Notes under the pieces: generated by a model
The model's database searches: none
Told to the model about the DNA's origin: nothing
Seen by the model: only the letters and a program-made list of their open reading frames with translations
Shown here: positions 47,851 through 58,303 of the stretch, one piece after another
Position numbering within the stretch: the stretch's first letter is position 1
Layout: each line of letters opens with the position of its first letter
Made by a program: the position numbers and the translations under genes
NCBI GenBank assembly: GCA_030844895.1
Contig: CM061226.1
Coordinates: 104,618,687 to 104,682,686, forward strand
DNA length: 64,000 nt
DNA from: Ambrosia x helenae
Taxonomy: Eukaryota > Streptophyta > Magnoliopsida > Asterales > Asteraceae
Reading direction: 5' to 3'

Positions 47851-48451
47851 TGATTAACCGTCCGTCGCTTTTAACGTTATTTTCACGGAATTAGTAAAAT
47901 AACGTTAAAACTAGTGCAACTTTACTTTTGCCCCCCAAGGGCCACACACATATATATATATATATATATTAATATTATTAAACTAGTAAATATGATATTA
48001 AAAAATGTTACTAATGTAACCATCTTAATTTCTATAAACAAGTCGATATGATTTTGGACATGGTAAACATTCAAATATATATTATAACATCTTTAAAATT
48101 AGAAACTAGAAAGTAAGGATTTCTAACAAAATCTGCCAGTTTAACAATTTTATACGGGTGTTTAGTTTTCAAAAGTAACCTTGAGCTAGTCTCAACTCTA
48201 ATAAAAATCACATTATCTAAATCCATATTGTTAGTCTTAATTTCTATAATATATAAGAAAATTAAACAACGGATGCATGTAAGCTAAACCGAAATGTATT
48301 ACTTTAACTAGTAAAATTCATGTTTAAAACCAGACAATTGTGTTAAGGTCTCACAAAACACGAACCAACTTGAAGACGTCACTACTATAAAACGGTTTTT
48401 TTTTTTTTCTATTTTGCTTTCATTTAAAAATAAACACTAACATTTAATTAA
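47851..48451. other. Intergenic, no gene seen
   Basis: AT-rich; an (AT)n run at about 47952-47969. Nothing else. Confidence 0.4.
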
Positions 48452-48654
48452 AAGTAAATTGCCAAAATGGCCCCTCAGGTTTTGCCCAAAATGCTTGTTT
48501 GGTCACTTTTTTGAATTTTGTGCCAAAAGCACCCCTCACAGATCGAAAATTGCCAAAATGACCCATATTTAACAGAGTTTCTGACGAAGAAGAAAAACTC
48601 AGTTAAGTCTGAGGGGCATTTTCGTCCTTTCATGTTCAAACGTTTAAAAACCCC
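48452..48654 (+). repeat. Left TIR of the MULE
   Basis: Pairs with 57239-57441 over its full length with few mismatches. It holds GAGGGGCATTTTCGTCC and two AAAATG(G/A)C(C/)C-type patches. Confidence 0.9.
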
Positions 48655-48948
48655 TTTTCTTACCCTGATCAGTCATTTTAATCCAGTAAAAAACCCTAAC
48701 TATCAACTTCTTCTTCGTCGTTTGTTTCTTCCTCGTCTTCCACATTCTTCGTCTTCATCTCTGCTCAATAATGTGGAGGTTTCGAGACAAGGGTGCTGAT
48801 TTCAATCCTCGGCTTGAATACCGTAGGTTATTGTTGCTTATTGTTGCTTTGTCATAATCGTTGTTGTCTCCACACGATCACCTCTGCTCAACATGATCAA
48901 GAATATTTTTTTTTTGTTTTCAGGTGACAATCATCAGTTTTTTTTTCA

Positions 48949-49821
48949 GTGGAATTGCATTATGGTGGTGAGCTGACTGATTTTCCAGATAGTAGATATG
49001 TGGGATGTAAACTGGCATATATTGATTATGTTGATGGTAATGTTTCTACAATGCTGAATGATATGGTATTAGAACTTGGTTATTCAGAAGAGGATATTTC
49101 CATTTTTAGGTATTATTTTAAAGTTCCAGGTGAGGATTTAGACTTTGGGTTAAGACCATTGAACGATGAAACTGATTAAACATGAAAGGATGATGGATGC
49201 AATCCTGAAAGAAGACAAGGCAATGTATGAATACTTGAAGGGTATTCCAGTCAAACACTGGTGCAGAGCTTTTTTTTCCAGAGAGGCCAAAGAGTGATAT
49301 CCTGTTGAACAACCTATGTGAGGTGTTCAACAGGCAGTTGGTCCTAGGCAGGGATAAACCCATTATCACCTGTCTATAATTTATAAGGGAGTACTGTATG
49401 AAGAGGTTGATGATTGTTCGGGTGATGATTTCAAAATCATCAGGCCCTTTAACACCAAGAGCCACAGACCTGTTTGAGAAGATAAAAAATGATGCTAGCC
49501 AGTATTCTGTCATTTGGTGTGGCCCTGGAAAGTATCAAGTAAGTATAGAATGTTATGTTTATTTGTTAGATGATACAATGTGTTAATATGATACAATGTG
49601 TTTATCAGGTGAGTGGTCCAGAGAATGAGACAAGGGCTGTTAACATGAATGAAAGGAGTTGTGCTTGTAGGAGGTGGCAGTTGACTAGAATGCCATGTAG
49701 GCATGTTGTAGCTTGTATATGGAATATGGCACTTCATGGATTGGATGATGGAGTTCCTGAGAAATATGTTCACAAAGCTTACTGAGTTGATACATGGAAG
49801 AAGGTGTATGACCATACCATT
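48949..49821 (+). pseudogene. MULE transposase, PB1-like start and SWIM end, catalytic core deleted
   Basis: From about 48949 a PB1-like N-terminal domain is readable (VELHYGGELTDFPDSRYVG, then DMVLELGY and DLDFGLRPL). It stops at 49179. Directly after it, in another frame, comes the C-terminal part (AMYEYLKGIPVKHWCRAFFS, LLNNLCEVFNRQLV, GPLTPRATDLFEKI). A GT-AG intron of 70 bp (49539-49608) separates GKYQ from VSGP. The SWIM zinc finger is CACRRW...MPCRHVVAC. The MULE DDE domain that should lie between the halves is missing, and stops and frameshifts are present. A short frame starting at 48771 (MWRFRDKG) may be the native first exon. Confidence 0.85.
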
Positions 49822-52543
49822 TGTAACACCCCAACCGATGGCGGAAACATCGAGGTGTCACGTAGTGATGATTGTTCAATAGCTCATGGACTAAAAGTGT
49901 AAATTTTGATACATTGATTAAATAGTTTATTACAATGAAATGAAATACAACGATACAATAATTCTAAAGTGACAAGTCTAGTTAAAATACAATGTAGACA
50001 AGACTGAAACATAAAATCCAAAAGCCTAAAAGAAGCGTCTCAAAACAACCTGAAACATGTACAAAATATTTTGGTCAATACAAAAATTGTATTGGTGAGC
50101 ATACCCTGTTTAAATAAATATAGTAGAAAAGTGTTTAGCAATTCATGTGCGGTACCATTTGCAATTATGTAATAAGTAATATCCGTTCAAAACCAAACCT
50201 GAGAATAATGACTAACACATGACTAACCAACTGAATAATGAATTAAGAAGACAATGACCAAGATTCTCTCAACAGAGTCTCAAGGGGGTATACCATAGTA
50301 CTATTCATTGAAAAGCTAGGCCGCCCAGCGGTTAATGATTTTGACAAGTCATAGACACACCAATTAACATAAAGCAAACACACATGAGAATTGCATTAAG
50401 TATAAGAAATTGAAACTTGATTAATATATAGGTACATGAGTCACCCCAAAGTAGTAAAACAGTAAAAAGGGGAAAGATATACTCACCGTTTGCGAAAGCG
50501 AGCAAAATTCAACTTAAGCGGTCGTGAGCTAAGTAATGGGAATTCCGAGGAATTCAACCTATAATGTGTAAGAATACTAATAAGGAAGTGTCTAAAAAGT
50601 CTAAGGTAACTAGGGTCTAAGGCATTAGGGTTTGCTAAGACGATTTGGGGAATTAGAGTATTTATGATAAACCAAATTAATGTAGAAGTTATATATCAAA
50701 AATGATATGGCAAAGTTTATAATTGTGGTGTAAGTAATATAATTATTACTAATTGAATATTTAGATAAAACTTATGTTCGAATAATTAAGACAAAATAAT
50801 GTAGTTAATTACTTTAACTAATTATTGTAAATAAATACAATAACTATAAATATATAAATAAATGATTATGATTTACACAATGATCCAACAAATATTAACT
50901 AAGTCTTTCCAACGTAAAGATATTTCTATTTTAAAAAAAATGTATTTATAAATAAATATATGATTAATTATGTCTAATTACACATAAATAAGACTAATAA
51001 TACAAGACATGATCCAAAAATGCTATTTTTATAGAAAATAAATAATTCCTGATGTAAATAAAGGAACATAATTTTCCCATAATTTTTGTAAACTTATTTA
51101 TATTTAAAACTGATTTAACGAGATTAAATCATGTTTAAATGATTAAAAATAGGAAAATTGATAAAAATAAATGTTTTCTGAACCAATAATTTCTATTTCA
51201 GTTCATGATGATTAGAAATAATTTCACAAAAAGTTTGAGATTAAAATCTTTAAAAATGAATTTTTAATCAATTAATTATGATTAAAACAATTTAAATCAA
51301 TAAAAATATGAAAATAATTTATTTTTCAGAAAATAAAAATATCATAATTTTCTATGAGGTGTCAAGAACCTTCACCTAAATTTTTATAATTTTTGAACAA
51401 AGTATGGATTTGTTATGAATATTTTAAGATATCAAGGTATTTATATATAATAAACAAAATAATAATAGAGAAAGAAAAATGTTTGGCAAAAAATAATACC
51501 CAACCCGTGAGCCAAGGGACTCGAACCCGAGTCTCTCCCAAACACAACAAGGCATCCTACCACTAGGCTATCCCATGCTTTTGTTACTTTATTTGAAACA
51601 AAATAATATTTAACCTATAATATGTGTTCATCATCTTCCCCAAATATCTCAACCAAAAACCCTAACCCTAGACCAAACTCAATAACCCGATTGACTGCAG
51701 GTTTGATGTCGAATTCATGGGCTAATGCTCGGAAAACAACAACTAACAAAACGGCATATACAAATTCGACTTACAATGATGTATTTGGCTCGAAAGGAAA
51801 GAATGAAGGCCGCGACTTAAAGTTCCGATTCAGAGGCATTCCAGGAGCGTTTAGGCCGAGTTTTTCGTGGGTTTAGAATGATTATGGGCAGCAGCAAACT
51901 AACTGTAAGATCCATTTATATGTTTATTTGAAAAAAAAACGGAAGTTTAATTCGGTTATTATACTCGTCCGTTACAATAAACGGACCTGAATTGAACCCC
52001 TTTGAATACATGTTAAAGGCTTAATTAATCATAGAGAATTACTTAGTTATAAAGCAGAAACGTAACGGGATTATTGAAACGCTTAAAACATCATTAAAAG
52101 GTCAAAAAAACAACTCGCCGGACCATAGTTGGTTCCGGCCACTGACCACCGGAAAAAGACGGGAGGGAACAAAGGAAAGAACCAGTTTTTTTTTTTTTTT
52201 TTACACTTTGAAACTTGACAAAACTAGCCCCTTAGGTTTAACTGGGTTAGATTATTACATAACTAGGTTAGCTTTTCTTTATAAAAACTTAACCATGTTA
52301 ACTAAACTTTAACCCTTTTAACTTTAAACTTTTTAAACTAAATTATATATTTTTATAGAATCTTTTACGACTATGTTTAAACATTCGCATTTGATTAAAA
52401 CTTATACCCGATCTATATAAAAAAAAATTTAATTCGCTTTAAAAATAAATTTTAAAAACGGCGAAACTTATCGGGATTATAATGGAATGTTTGAAGGACT
52501 ATTGTTGTCTATTAGATGTAAGACGAGGGTGACGGATGTCACA
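49822..52543 (-). repeat. Minus-strand Tekay-type solo LTR in the MULE transposase (2722 bp)
   Basis: On the plus strand it reads TGTAACACCCCAACC to GGTGACGGATGTCACA. Target duplication CCATT at 49817-49821 and 52544-52548. The reading frame of the transposase resumes after it. ORFs inside it, for example 51622-51876, are LTR sequence. Confidence 0.93.
51516..51570 (-). other. tRNA-like module in the minus solo LTR
   Basis: On the minus strand: TAGCCTAGTGGTAGG (A-box-like), then GGGTTCGAGTCCC (B-box, 51528-51516). It is about 1.02 kb from the LTR start. Confidence 0.55.
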
Positions 52544-52848
52544 CCATTGAACCACTAAATGGAACTGACATGTGGGAACATTTTAACTGTCCCACCACCC
52601 TCATAGCTCTTAAATACCACAAGCCTGTTGGAAGACCTAAAAAGAAGAGGAGAAAGTCTGCTTTTGAAAAGGATGAGGTTGCAAAGTTGTCAAAAGCTAT
52701 TGAAAAGGGTACCAAATTGCCAAAGAAGGGTAATCCAATCAAATGCAAGATTTGCAAGCAACCAGGACATAACAAAAGGACCTGCAAGAAAGCTGTTGGG
52801 GGTTCACAGGCTGGGGGTTCACAAGCTGGGGGTTCACAAGTTATGTAG
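52544..52848 (+). pseudogene. MULE transposase C-terminus (after the solo LTR)
   Basis: The frame gives GTDMWEHFNCPTTLIALKYH, a basic GRPKKKRRKS stretch that could act as a nuclear signal, and a CCHC knuckle CKICKQPGHNKRTC. It ends with three GGSQAGGSQ-type repeats and a stop. This is the usual tail of plant MULE transposases. Confidence 0.85.
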
Positions 52849-52954
52849 TTTTCAGTTTAGTTATGCCACTTTATGTATTAAAACTTGTCATTTTGGTGTT
52901 TTTCTATTTTGACTGATATGTTATGGGTTATGGTATGGGTTATGGTATGTATTT

Positions 52955-53079
52955 TGACTACTTGGCAATTTAATGACCATTTTGGCAGTCTGATATAGCA
53001 TTTTGGGGTTTCTTTTGGTTTGTATTGGTTAACTTAACTATAGTTTTATGACCATTTTGGCAGTTTAATGTAGCATTTC
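52955..53079 (+). repeat. Minisatellite ACCATTTTGGCAGT, left part
   Basis: Units of the type (G)ACCATTTTGGCAGT(C/T)TGATGTAGCATTT in the region after the transposase. The solo LTR at 53080 splits the array; it continues at 55567. Confidence 0.6.
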
Positions 53080-53104
53080 TGTGACATCCGTCACTTTTTA
53101 TTTT

Positions 53105-53159
<55 letters not shown>

Positions 53160-53305
53160 TTAGTCTAAGCCTTGAGCCCAAACCATAACCAAACCCTTTA
53201 ACTATTTTGGAACCCATTATCAAGCCCAATACCAAAGCAGCCCAAGCCCAACAGCTTCCCCCCTTATCTGCCTTAAAAATATATATATATATATTGTGCC
53301 TCTGC

Positions 53306-53370
53306 CAGGGATCGAACCCGGGCAGAAGCCGGTTCAAACGTCACCCACACACGCACAACCACTGAGCTAC
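53306..53370 (-). other. tRNA-like module, reverse orientation, in the 53080 solo LTR
   Basis: Read on the minus strand: GTAGCTCAGTGGTTG and GGGTTCGATCCC. A second one, forward, lies at 54003-54068. Confidence 0.55.
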
Positions 53371-54002
53371 AAGCTCACATCTGAACTTATTCCAACCCGT
53401 TTTATATATATACGCTGCCCCGTCTGTTTTTCCTTCTTCCTTTCTTCCTGAATCGATCGTTGCAGCCAAAAAACACACTAAGGGCCTTCAAATCTGATCC
53501 AATAAACTCGCTAATAATCAAATTGATTCCGGAAATAGATTCCGCACCTCAATCCATGTTTATTGCGTGAATTCAGCTTGAGGTTTGACCAAATCAAACG
53601 ATTATAACGCGTTTATCATTAAACACGAGTCAAACCTTGCTAAATCGTTAATCCGAGCTTTACCTATAAATTGAACATAGATTAACAGACCCTAAGTGCC
53701 GAAAACAATCTCTCCACTCTCAAATTATGTTCTAACATCATATTTCGAAGCATTTTTGATCGTTTTGACTATTTGGTTGACCAAGCTAGAATCAACCGAT
53801 TCGTGTTTGTAAGTGCATTTTTCTTTGTGGGTTTTACTAATCGGCCATGTACGAGCATTAACCCCAACTATACAGGGGTTAATAATCGTCGAATCATTGT
53901 ATTAAGAAAACTAGGGTTCTTAGCCATTTGAATTGGGGAAGATGACTTTTATGATCAAAATATAAAAATCTTTTGAAATCCTTTTGAAATAAAACGAACG
54001 CA

Positions 54003-54068
54003 CAGATCAGTTGGTTGGCCCCTTCTCACAAAAGCTCTGAACCGGCCAAGGGCCAAGGTTCGAGTCCC
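54003..54068 (+). other. tRNA-like module, forward, in the 53080 solo LTR
   Basis: CAGATCAGTTGGTTGG and AAGGTTCGAGTCCC (B-box near 54057-54068), about 0.99 kb from the LTR start. Confidence 0.55.
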
Positions 54069-55566
54069 ATCATAATCATTTTCTTTTTGTTTTATTCTTT
54101 TATACTTATATTTTCTTAATTCTTTTAAAAATCGTTTTAAAATACAAAAACTATTTTATAAATTCTACAAATTTTATTTTATGATATTCCAATGATAAAC
54201 TTTGTTGTCCAATTTTTAGTTTTTCAAAAATCATTTATTTAATATATATAATAAATATTACAAGTTTATTCAATTAAAATTATAAAATTCTATAAAAATA
54301 TCAAAACGACTTTGTAAAATTCCACAAAAATTATTCAAGGTTTATAAATCAATAAGCATTTCTGAAATGATTTTTATTTCAGAAAAACCGTTTGTTTAAT
54401 ATTTTTAATCAATATTTGTTAGTTTTAATCATAAATAATTCATAATAAATTCATTTTTCAATATTTTTACACCAAAACTTTACATAAATTATTTCTATCC
54501 ATTTAGAACAGAAATACAATTTTTAATCTAAAATTTCTTTGATTTTAATATTTTTAAATATTAAAGTTATATTTTGACGATTTGAAATAAATAGATTAAA
54601 TATTCTATTTTTAAGAAAATAATTTTATAAAAATTATTTTCACACTTAAAACTTTATATTGTGACCATATTTGATTTAAAGTTTACTCAAAGACTTTTGT
54701 TTATTTATTTACCAAATTTCTCTTATTTATTAAACGTTTAATTTATTAACCAAATAAATACTTATCCCCAATTCGAAGCCCTAGAAAATACTTATAGACC
54801 AAATAGACTTAGACTTATTTGCTACATTATACATAGGGTGATACTTGGCAACATTGGATTATACTTATTCAATTACACAAGACTTACCACCTTGCTAAGG
54901 TGAGTATTACTTATCCCATTTTTCGTTTTTACACTTTTGGGGTGATTCATGCACAAGTATTCAAAACTTTCATATTCATTTACACATACATTCTTATTCA
55001 TTTACAATTCATATACGTGTCTTGATTATCTTTGTGCTTATGCTTGAACATGAACGCAGCTTACATACAAAATCATACATACAGACATAACTTTGTGTTA
55101 TGGTGCTCTTTACATACAGACATAACTTGGTGTTATGGTGCTCTTTTAGACTCACACGTGTTGAGGTGCTCATTATCAATTTCATTGTACAACTTTACAA
55201 GTGATCTTTGTCTTGTTTGGTTACTTGCGTGTTTACATAATGCCTTGGTGATGCTAGACACATGAATTGTACTACTTATCAAAACTTATACTATACGTAC
55301 AAAACTAAGTAGTACTCACCAACATTCATATGTTGACAAAAATTATTTTCGTGCATGTTTCAGGATAAGCTGCTTGACGCTTCACATAGGATCTTGGACT
55401 TAGCTTAAATTAATCAATTATTCTTATTCTTGTTGTCTTGTATTTAATTTCACATGTTGTAAAACAATATTCAATAATCATATATTTACATTTTAGTACC
55501 GTGAGCTTTTGAACAATCGTCACTACGTGGCACCTCGATGATTCCGCCATCGGTTGGGGTGTTACA

Positions 55567-55735
55567 ATTTCATGTACCATTTTGGCAGTATAATGTTGCA
55601 TTTTAAGTACCATTTTGGCAGTCTGATGTATCATTTTGGCAGTTTCGACCAAACATAAGGGACCATTTTGGCAGTTTGGACCAAACATAATGTACCATTT
55701 TGGCAGTCTGATGCATTCTGACAGTATAACACTTG
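55567..55735 (+). repeat. Minisatellite ACCATTTTGGCAGT, right part
   Basis: Five or more units such as GTACCATTTTGGCAGTCTGATG. Two of the units carry GACCAAACATAA in their tail. Confidence 0.65.
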
Positions 55736-55886
55736 TGTGGTAGTTGCATTCAATGAAGTTCATTTATGGGGTCAGTGGGTAGATTTCAGGTAGATGGATG
55801 AGTTAATTGTTCAGCTGATTTAAAAGACCCAATATTGCAAAACATTCATACAATTCAACTTCATATTTCATCTCTAAATTCCAAAA

Positions 55887-56375
55887 ATGTTTAGGCAAGT
55901 TGTTCTTGCACTACCTGCAGTTCAAGAACCGGTTGAAAAGCCTGAAGTTGTTGATGAAGAATATGATACAAAGGATGATGAAAAGGTGGTTCAAGAGTTG
56001 GTTGAAGATAATTTTAAACAACTTACAAAGGTTGATGAAAAGGCTAAAGGGAAGGCAGTTCAAGAAGAAGAGGAGCTTGACCCATGTAGAGACTATGACC
56101 CAGAGGTGTTAAAGAATGCCTGGAATTATGACAGCCCAGATCAGTATGATTGGTACCATGATGTTACAAAGGTTGATGAAAAGGCTAAAGGGAAGGCAGT
56201 TCAAGAACCGGTTGAAGAAGAGGAGCTTGACCCATGTAGAGACTATGACCCAGAGGTGTTAAAGAATGCCTGGAATTATAACAGCCTAGATGAGGATTGG
56301 TACCATGATCCCTATGAAGGAGAGCATGGAACAGATTCGGACTACTGTTCGGATGATGATTGTTGTTGGAAGTAG
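55887..56375 (+). CDS. Acidic protein with internal duplication, MULE-borne, unrecognised
   Basis: 162 residues with an A-rich start context. Residues 47-92 and 94-141 are near copies of one unit: TKVDEKAKGKAVQE, then EEELDPCRDYDPEVLKNAWN and a W-Y-H-D end. The tail is acidic and Cys-rich (SDYCSDDDCCWK). The nucleotide sequence is also repeated almost exactly, so the duplication is recent. I know no family for it. It sits within the MULE, on the transposase strand, pointing at the GRF gene. It may be a second MULE gene or a captured host sequence. It is intact. Confidence 0.55.
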   Translation: MFRQVVLALPAVQEPVEKPEVVDEEYDTKDDEKVVQELVEDNFKQLTKVDEKAKGKAVQEEEELDPCRDYDPEVLKNAWNYDSPDQYDWYHDVTKVDEKAKGKAVQEPVEEEELDPCRDYDPEVLKNAWNYNSLDEDWYHDPYEGEHGTDSDYCSDDDCCWK

Positions 56376-56747
56376 GCTTGTTGGTACCATGATCCCTATG
56401 TTTCCTGACTTAGGCTTATCTATTTCATGTATGCACTAGACTACTTTAAGTATGCACTTTGTTTTGTATCCTACTATCATGCTTATGTACTAACTACTTT
56501 AACTATGAACTTTGTTTTGTATGCTTTAGTATGTTTTTGTTTGGTCATAACATTGTTCTTGATCATTACAAACCTTTTCAGTCTTTTCATTACATACATT
56601 GTTCTTGATCATTACAAACCTTATCATTACAAAACAACATAAATTGAACATTTGCAAACATACATTACAACTTCAACAATAACTGATCATTACAATAAGA
56701 AACACCATACATTGAGTTTTTATCATTACAAAACAACCTACATTGAA

Positions 56748-57050
56748 CTAAAACATGATAAAATACATGATGATTACAAACCAAGTCATCCATAGATAAG
56801 TTTTCAACTTCTTGTTTTTGGATTTTAGTGTCCCAACCAAGGTCTGCAGGGCTGTGTTGTTTAGTCTTAGTTTTTCATTCTCTTCACTATCATTGATAGT
56901 ACTAGGAATCTGACCTAAGGGTAGTTCGGCCCAACAAACGAAACCACAGCTCCTCCCCTTCTTGTTGCAGCAGAAAAACCGTCTACCAGGGTTTGCAGAG
57001 GTGGAAGACACACGTATGATAGTAGGAGCCCCACATTTGCAGAATACCAT
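56748..57050 (-). CDS. GRF-type zinc-finger membrane protein, MULE-borne
   Basis: 100 residues read inward from the right TIR. The N-terminus has the GRF zinc-finger pattern C4-x-C6 ... FFCC27/28 ... C35GFVCW. A coiled-coil segment follows (about 55-84, EENEKLRLNNTALQTLVGTL) and then a C-terminal transmembrane helix (YLWMTWFVIIMYFIMF). This layout is that of the plant proteins annotated as At4g04775-like. GRF fingers bind nucleic acid in other proteins; the role here is unknown. Start at the Met 57050 follows directly after a TIR-proximal AT-rich leader. It looks intact. Confidence 0.8.
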   Translation of the reverse strand: MVFCKCGAPTIIRVSSTSANPGRRFFCCNKKGRSCGFVCWAELPLGQIPSTINDSEENEKLRLNNTALQTLVGTLKSKNKKLKTYLWMTWFVIIMYFIMF

Positions 57051-57238
57051 CGTCTAGGTTAGTTAATTGATTATTGGGTTTGTATGATTTGGGGTTTCTT
57101 TAGGGTTTGTATGATTTGGGAATTAGGGTTTGTATGATTTGGGAATTAGGTTTGTTATGATGCTCGAAGGATGATGGATGCAATGGGAAGAAGAAGACGA
57201 TGCTCTGATTAAGAAGATGAAGAAGATGGGTTTAAAAT

Positions 57239-57441
57239 GGGGTTTTAAAACGTTATAACATGAAAGGACGAAAATGCCCCTCAGACTTAACTGAGTTTTT
57301 CTTCTTCGTCAGAAACTCTGTTAAATATGGGTCATTTTGGCAATTTTCGATATGTGAGGGGTGCTTTTGGCACAAAATTCAAAAAAGTGACCAAACAAGC
57401 ATTTTGGGCCAAACCTGAGGGGCTATTTTGGCAATTTACTC
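57239..57441 (-). repeat. Right TIR of the MULE
   Basis: Inverted copy of 48452-48654. It probably provides the promoter of the GRF gene. Confidence 0.9.
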
Positions 57442-57755
57442 TTTAATTAAACTTCTATTAAAATAAAATAAAAGTTACATTAATTCACGGATGGGTAGAG
57501 GTACCCCGAATGAAAATGGGGGGCGTCCTGAACTGCATAATAATCTTTGCTGAATAAATTGATAGAAAGAAAGTAGACATAAAATTAACTTTTATAATAA
57601 AATAAATTTCAAAATGGTCACATGTAAAGTGAAAGTGGGTGCATTTTGTAATCATGTAGGCAACATAGAGACCTGAATAATTAGTTGTTTAAATTTCTTT
57701 TGTATGTTTATTTTATTTTGTAATAATTTAAAACTCAACATTAAGAAAAGAGTAA

Positions 57756-57971
57756 GGGGCTGTTTGGTTGATTAAGTGCTGAATCATTAAGATGTCCTGA
57801 ATGGTTAAGAGGCTTTGAATGGTTAAGAGCTGAATCATTCAGCATCCCTTATTAACTTAATGGTTCAGCACTTAATCATTTCATTCAGATGCTGAAACAA
57901 ACAGTCTGAATGCTGAATGATTCAGACCTGAATGGTTAAGAGGCTGATTAAGAGGCTACCAAACAGCCCCT
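57756..57971. mobile_element. Tourist-like MITE, 216 bp
   Basis: Ends GGGGCTGTTTGGT and ACCAAACAGCCCCT, with TAA at 57753-57755 and 57972-57974, fit PIF/Harbinger style MITEs. The interior is made of CTGAATGATTCAG and GGTTAAGAG words. Confidence 0.65.
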
Positions 57972-58002
57972 TAAGCTATATTAGACCCCAGTGTGACACT
58001 AC

Positions 58003-58303
58003 GGGGCTGTTTGGTAAGCCTCTTAATGAGGCTCTTAACCATTCAGCGCTGAATGATTCAGCATTCAGCGCGTTTGTTTCAGCTTCTGAATGGAATGGTT
58101 AAGTCTGAATCATTAAGATTTGAGATGTTGCTGAACCATTAAGCACTGAATTATGCTGAACCTTAATGAGACACTCCTACCAATGTGGGACAAGATTACT
58201 AACCATTAAGAGGTCCAACTTAATTATTCAGCGCTTAATCATTCAGACCTCCCTACCATTCAGACCTCTTAATGATTCAGCACTTAATCAACCAAACAGC
58301 CCC
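58003..58303. mobile_element. Second GGGGCTGTTTGG MITE, 301 bp
   Basis: Same ends and same interior words as the neighbour at 57756. No clean target duplication (TAC against TAA). Confidence 0.6.

Larger units (their letters stand above)
53080..55566 (+). repeat. Tekay-type solo LTR in the MULE minisatellite (2487 bp)
   Basis: Begins TGTGACATCCGTCAC, ends GGTTGGGGTGTTACA. Target duplication ATTTC at 53075-53079 and 55567-55571. A (TAA)n microsatellite (about 53107-53158) and an AT run (about 53279-53295) lie near its start. Confidence 0.93.
48452..57441 (+). mobile_element. Mutator-like element (MULE), non-autonomous, with accessory genes and nested solo LTRs
   Basis: 203-bp terminal inverted repeats (48452-48654 and 57239-57441) are nearly identical. 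They start (A/G)AGTAAATTGCC and are flanked by the 9-bp duplication TTTAATTAA (48443-48451 and 57442-57450). Without the two solo LTRs the element is about 3.8 kb. It carries a MULE transposase lacking its catalytic core, an acidic ORF and, on the other strand, a GRF zinc-finger gene. Confidence 0.9.

Noticed and set aside
51654..51672. Telomere-like CCCTAACCCTA
   Set aside because: Only two units, within a solo LTR; also seen as TTAGGGTTAGGG near 10427. Not a telomeric array.
55410..55763. 117-codon minus frame with repeated CQNG/AKM words
   Set aside because: It spans the LTR end and the minisatellite; the repeats are those of the DNA array.
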